From positions 30,284 to 94,283 of the forward strand of contig SVPN01000001.1 in the NCBI GenBank assembly GCA_015065805.1: a stretch of 64,000 bases of DNA, in the 5' to 3' direction. The notes below the pieces were generated by a model. The model was not told the DNA's origin. It worked only from the letters and a program-made list of their open reading frames with translations, and made no database searches. The position numbers and the translations under genes are program-made. Below are positions 61,017-64,000 of the stretch, piece by piece (position 1 is the stretch's first letter; every line of letters starts with the position of its first letter). The DNA is from Oscillospiraceae bacterium. Lineage in GTDB: Bacteria > Bacillota > Clostridia > Oscillospirales > Acutalibacteraceae.

Positions 61017-63632
61017 ATGAACGATTACAGTGTCAAAACCGACAGCGATCTTGTAAAACTGACGCTGTGCGGCAACAGCAAGGCATACGAAGAACTGGTT
61101 GTTCGTCACGAGCGTGCCGTCAAAGGCACCGCCATGAAAGTGACGGGCAACGAGTATTCCGCCAAGGACGCGTCGCAGGATGCGTTCGTGTCGGCGTGGA
61201 TGCATCTCGATGCGTTGCGCGAGCATGACAAATTCCGTTCATGGGTATGCTCGATCGCGAAGAATCACGCTCGCCGACTGCACGCCCATTACTGTGCGGC
61301 GGTGCCCGATATCAGTCTGCATCTTCTCGAGAATGTAGATCTGACAGACAGCGGCGAAGATGACTTGCTCGGTCGCTTAAGCTTAGGCGCACAAGCGGAA
61401 ATCGAACGTGACGAGCGCTTGCACGAAGCGGTGAATGCTTTAAGCGAAAAGATTCGCGAAGCGATTACACTTCACTATTTCGAGGGGTATTCGGTGAAGG
61501 ACATTGCCAAAAAACTGTCTCTTCCGGAGGGGACGGTCAAGTGGCGCCTTTGTGAGGGCAGACGTCAACTCAGAAAGGAGTATGGTGTTATGGAGACTAC
61601 CTACAATGAAAACGAATCGTTGGTGCGTCGCGTGATGCGCCAAGTGGAAGAACTGAAACTCTGGCGACTGAAAAACGATCGAAGTGGATTTGAAGCCGAT
61701 TATCGTGCCACATTGGCGGCAGTCGAAGCGCTGGATGAATCGACCGAAAAACAGTATATGCTTGCCGATGTGCTCATTCGCGGTGTATGGTGGATCGACG
61801 GCGAAAAGAACGAGGCAACCTTGGCTCGTGTCAAAGAATCCGCCGAAAAAAGCCGCAACGAAGAAGTCATGACGAGTGTGCTGAGCAACGAATGGGACGG
61901 CTTATCCGATAGCGAAACGCTTGTTAAAATTCGCGACGAGCAGATTCCGTATCTTGAAAAAGTCGGTTTCACCAAAGCGCTCGGTTATGCATATTTTTGG
62001 TTGGCTTATTATTACCTTCGTGAGCAAAACCAAGAGGAGGCACTCCTCACGTTTCGTAAAGTGCTGACCATTCTGACACCTGCCGATATGTACTATGCCA
62101 ACACCGTTTCGGCCATTGTGATGATGGAACGTCGTCAAAGTATCACCGTGACGAATGATCGTCATTTCAAGTACAGTGCAACCGCCGAAGTTCTCAAAAC
62201 AATCGACGGCAAGCTCTACTATTGGGCGCAACCCGGATTCCGTATCGGTTATGGGCCGGGATTGGCAGATAGTCTGCTGTTCAACTGTTCTCTGTGCGAC
62301 AATCTGATTGTCGATTCGGACATGCAGTGCGGTGAAACACGACTCAGCTCCGATGGTCAAACGAAGCTGACTTTCGTGCGGGACGGCGAAACCGTATCGA
62401 CCAAAGCGGGTGTTTTTGAGAACTGTAAAATTTTCACGATCACCGATTCGCCAACCGCCTACCTAACTTATGTAGAAACCGTTTTTTGCGACGGTGTCGG
62501 CATCGTCAAGCAGACCGCCCATGGCTGGGACGGTAAATGTGTTTGGGAGCTTGAAAACTACCAAGCGGACGGCGACGGAACTTTCCCGCTGTGCGAAGGC
62601 AATTACTGGGAGTACACCATTTGCAACGACGATGGCGTGATTTATGATGTGACCAATCGTTTTGAAGTGGTGTATGCGGACGGCGACACCGCCAATCTGT
62701 CAGGTTTTCATTTCACACACATCAAAGGATATGACGATAGTTGGAGCGGGCTGATGCTAAACGCACGCCGTAACTATGTCATTGAACATCCCGACGGAAC
62801 AGAGGAACTGGACGGAAAAGTTCTTGATCTTTTGGATCGTGCCGCCGTCGTTGCCGAGACGCCGCGCCAAAAGCGGCATACCGCAATTGCCAAGGATGTG
62901 ATGACACGCATTATCGAGGGTGATCCCAAATCGAACCCCGAATACACACAGTACGGCTGCTGGAACTTCTTTGACCCACAACAGATCGCTGTTCGTGACG
63001 GCAGAATCATTGTGGACTATAACGATGTCGGTATCCACGGGAAATTAAGTTTTGAGTGGAAGCAACTGCGCATCAAAAACCTCAGCTTTGACGGTTGGAA
63101 GGTGTTTTACAACTTCCTCTATGATATGTTCAGCGATTATGCGGAGGGTATCTGGTCGGATGAATGGGTACCCGGCTATCACTGGGAAAAGAAGCATCGG
63201 AATTATAAATCGTGGTCGCGAAGGTACGATACCGTGTTGGACGTACTGGACGATGAGACGGTCACAACAAAAGCAGGTACATTTGAAAACTGCCGCCGTA
63301 TCGTGATCAACGTCACACCCGATGAGAATTACCGCACGGGCAAAAAGGAATACTGGTATGCGCCGAACGTCGGTGTTGTCAAGATGTTTGCCTATAACCC
63401 CGACGGCGAAACCGAGCATTGCACATGGGAACTGACCGAGTACAGCGGCACGGGCGAGGGGTATTTTCCTGTTGCCGACGGACTGTTCCGCCGCTATGAA
63501 CCGGTCGTCCTTGGTGATGGCTACCACGCGTGGGTGGAGTACACCTTTGATGTGGAAGGTGACGACGTGATCCTGTTCCGCAACGCCTGCGGCACACGTG
63601 ACCGCGAAGCCCACGAAGCTGAGCAAGAATAA
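61017..63632 (+). CDS. ECF sigma factor with very large C-terminal extension
   Basis: This 871-residue protein begins with a full ECF sigma factor (region 2 about 13-90 with DASQDAFVSAWMHL and FRSWVCSIAKNHARR; region 4 about 135-190 with HYFEGYSVKDIAKKLSLPEG). After a helical linker (195-300) and a TPR-like hairpin (310-355), it carries a long beta-rich part in which about 453-537 and about 745-825 repeat each other: ETVSTKAGVFENCKI with ETVTTKAGTFENCRR, and WELENYQADGDGTFP with WELTEYSGTGEGYFP. AAAGGAAG precedes the ATG. No transmembrane segment is seen, so any sensing is intracellular. No anti-sigma gene is adjacent. Confidence 0.85.
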   Translation: MNDYSVKTDSDLVKLTLCGNSKAYEELVVRHERAVKGTAMKVTGNEYSAKDASQDAFVSAWMHLDALREHDKFRSWVCSIAKNHARRLHAHYCAAVPDISLHLLENVDLTDSGEDDLLGRLSLGAQAEIERDERLHEAVNALSEKIREAITLHYFEGYSVKDIAKKLSLPEGTVKWRLCEGRRQLRKEYGVMETTYNENESLVRRVMRQVEELKLWRLKNDRSGFEADYRATLAAVEALDESTEKQYMLADVLIRGVWWIDGEKNEATLARVKESAEKSRNEEVMTSVLSNEWDGLSDSETLVKIRDEQIPYLEKVGFTKALGYAYFWLAYYYLREQNQEEALLTFRKVLTILTPADMYYANTVSAIVMMERRQSITVTNDRHFKYSATAEVLKTIDGKLYYWAQPGFRIGYGPGLADSLLFNCSLCDNLIVDSDMQCGETRLSSDGQTKLTFVRDGETVSTKAGVFENCKIFTITDSPTAYLTYVETVFCDGVGIVKQTAHGWDGKCVWELENYQADGDGTFPLCEGNYWEYTICNDDGVIYDVTNRFEVVYADGDTANLSGFHFTHIKGYDDSWSGLMLNARRNYVIEHPDGTEELDGKVLDLLDRAAVVAETPRQKRHTAIAKDVMTRIIEGDPKSNPEYTQYGCWNFFDPQQIAVRDGRIIVDYNDVGIHGKLSFEWKQLRIKNLSFDGWKVFYNFLYDMFSDYAEGIWSDEWVPGYHWEKKHRNYKSWSRRYDTVLDVLDDETVTTKAGTFENCRRIVINVTPDENYRTGKKEYWYAPNVGVVKMFAYNPDGETEHCTWELTEYSGTGEGYFPVADGLFRRYEPVVLGDGYHAWVEYTFDVEGDDVILFRNACGTRDREAHEAEQE

Positions 63633-64000
63633 TTGTATCTTTGATTACACCGACGCAAAATTTGATTGAAACCCTTGACAATATCAGCGATCCAAGGTAA
63701 CATACACACGATGAACAACTCCTCGACAGTGGCGGTGAGAACGCCGTTGTCGGGGAGTTATTTTATGACCACATCTCATCCCACAGACCCGTGTGGAACA
63801 ATCGGAAACAGTGGAGATAAGACCGTCAAAGACCACTTGATTTCCGGACGAAAGCGCCAAAAAGCGCTTGAAACCAACGGAAATCACACTCTATTAACGG
63901 TTTGGGACTGTGAGATAGGTAATTCAAGTAAAATCCCAGACACCTCAAAAAAGCCTTTAATACTGCGGTTTTTCCGCTTTCATATTTTTTAGAAATATGC
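63633..64000. other. Right-end intergenic region with hairpin and att-like core
   Basis: I see no credible gene. A 12-bp hairpin (AACTCCTCGACA with TGTCGGGGAGTT, 63715-63755) is followed by ATTTTA and probably ends the sigma-factor transcript. GGTTTGGGACTGT at 63899-63911 repeats a string found in the second tRNA-Pro half, and AAAGCCTTTAA plus TGCGG near 63956-63973 repeat a string after the first half. Confidence 0.55.
63899..63911 (+). repeat. Candidate attachment-site core, right copy
   Basis: GGTTTGGGACTGT matches 58214-58226 exactly over 13 bases; flanking sequence differs and is not tRNA-like. Confidence 0.45.

Noticed and set aside
61018..61640. Frameshift or fusion artefact between a normal ECF gene and a downstream gene
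   Set aside because: The frame is continuous through the junction, with no internal start that has a good ribosome binding site and no composition change, so a true fusion is more likely.
63666..63992. Open frame of 108 codons at the right end
   Set aside because: It crosses a strong hairpin and the att-like repeat, has no ribosome binding site and no recognisable domain.

Overview
The window looks like a chromosomal segment of a strictly anaerobic, moderately GC-rich Gram-positive bacterium of the class Clostridia, most likely an Oscillospirales/Ruminococcaceae-type gut or rumen organism. This is inferred from the gene set: class III ribonucleotide reductase NrdD/NrdG, CdaA/YbbR, DUF1292, DUF3343 plus cysteine desulfurase, SdpR/SdpI, and both GltX and GlnS. 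It also fits the AAGGAGG-type ribosome binding sites and the many consensus sigma-A promoters with 17-bp spacers. Most of the window is compact housekeeping DNA with short operons separated by bidirectional hairpin terminators.

Layout. 1-2.5 kb (minus): a lipoprotein fragment, the bifunctional NAD(P)HX repair enzyme and a small membrane protein. 2.6-3.8 kb: folC. 3.84-4.77 kb: a region without a conventional gene that reads, on the minus strand, as one promoter-to-hairpin transcript of about 0.9 kb. It is rich in local helices and carries a degenerate motif repeated about nine times, in which a Shine-Dalgarno-like sequence, a start codon and an almost immediate stop codon follow each other. 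This is the most unusual object in the window. 4.84-5.5 kb: DUF1292 and a probable 6S RNA. 5.5-12.95 kb (minus): a five-gene operon for synthesis and ABC export of a cell-surface polysaccharide. 13.0-16.3 kb (minus): nrdD-nrdG-dut. 16.4-20.8 kb (plus): an ECF sigma factor with a probable anti-sigma factor, a lipoprotein, and an MBOAT/DHHW acyltransferase pair. 20.8-25.7 kb: an EEP-family lipoprotein, a Gfo/Idh/MocA oxidoreductase, murC and an NCS2 permease. 25.75-27.3 kb (minus): a TcdA-like and a TtcA-like tRNA-modification pair. 27.4-30.95 kb: deoC-deoB-cdd-pdp, a complete nucleoside salvage operon. 31.0-37.85 kb (minus): an SbcC/SbcD-like pair, asparaginase, trpS and an aminotransferase. 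37.9-41.4 kb: gltX-glnS. 41.4-48.5 kb (minus): upp-tsaB-tsaE, a CDF transporter, folE, cdaA-cdaR, and cysteine desulfurase plus DUF3343. 48.6-53.85 kb (plus): a glycolipid synthase-like glycosyltransferase, an AI-2E-type transporter, an SDR, a MATE pump and a Nudix hydrolase. 53.86-57.8 kb (minus): an SdpR-SdpI-ABC operon with a perfect operator, and a YwaF-like membrane protein.

57.9-64.0 kb is the accessory part. It begins with two stranded 5' halves of tRNA-Pro genes, both cut at the anticodon loop, followed by an intact tRNA-Pro(UGG). Then come an AT-rich 3' remnant of a HEPN-type gene, an HTH-TPR regulator, an unknown protein whose N-terminus resembles the PLMP/RRXRXX segment of IscB-like proteins, and an 871-residue ECF sigma factor with a large duplicated beta-rich extension. 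The last two genes are divergent and share one palindromic -35 element. A 13-base direct repeat containing the tRNA anticodon-loop core occurs at 58214 and 63899, so the segment may be a decayed integrated element. No integrase is visible inside the window.

Start codons were chosen from ribosome binding site position. All family assignments come from reading motifs, not from database searches.
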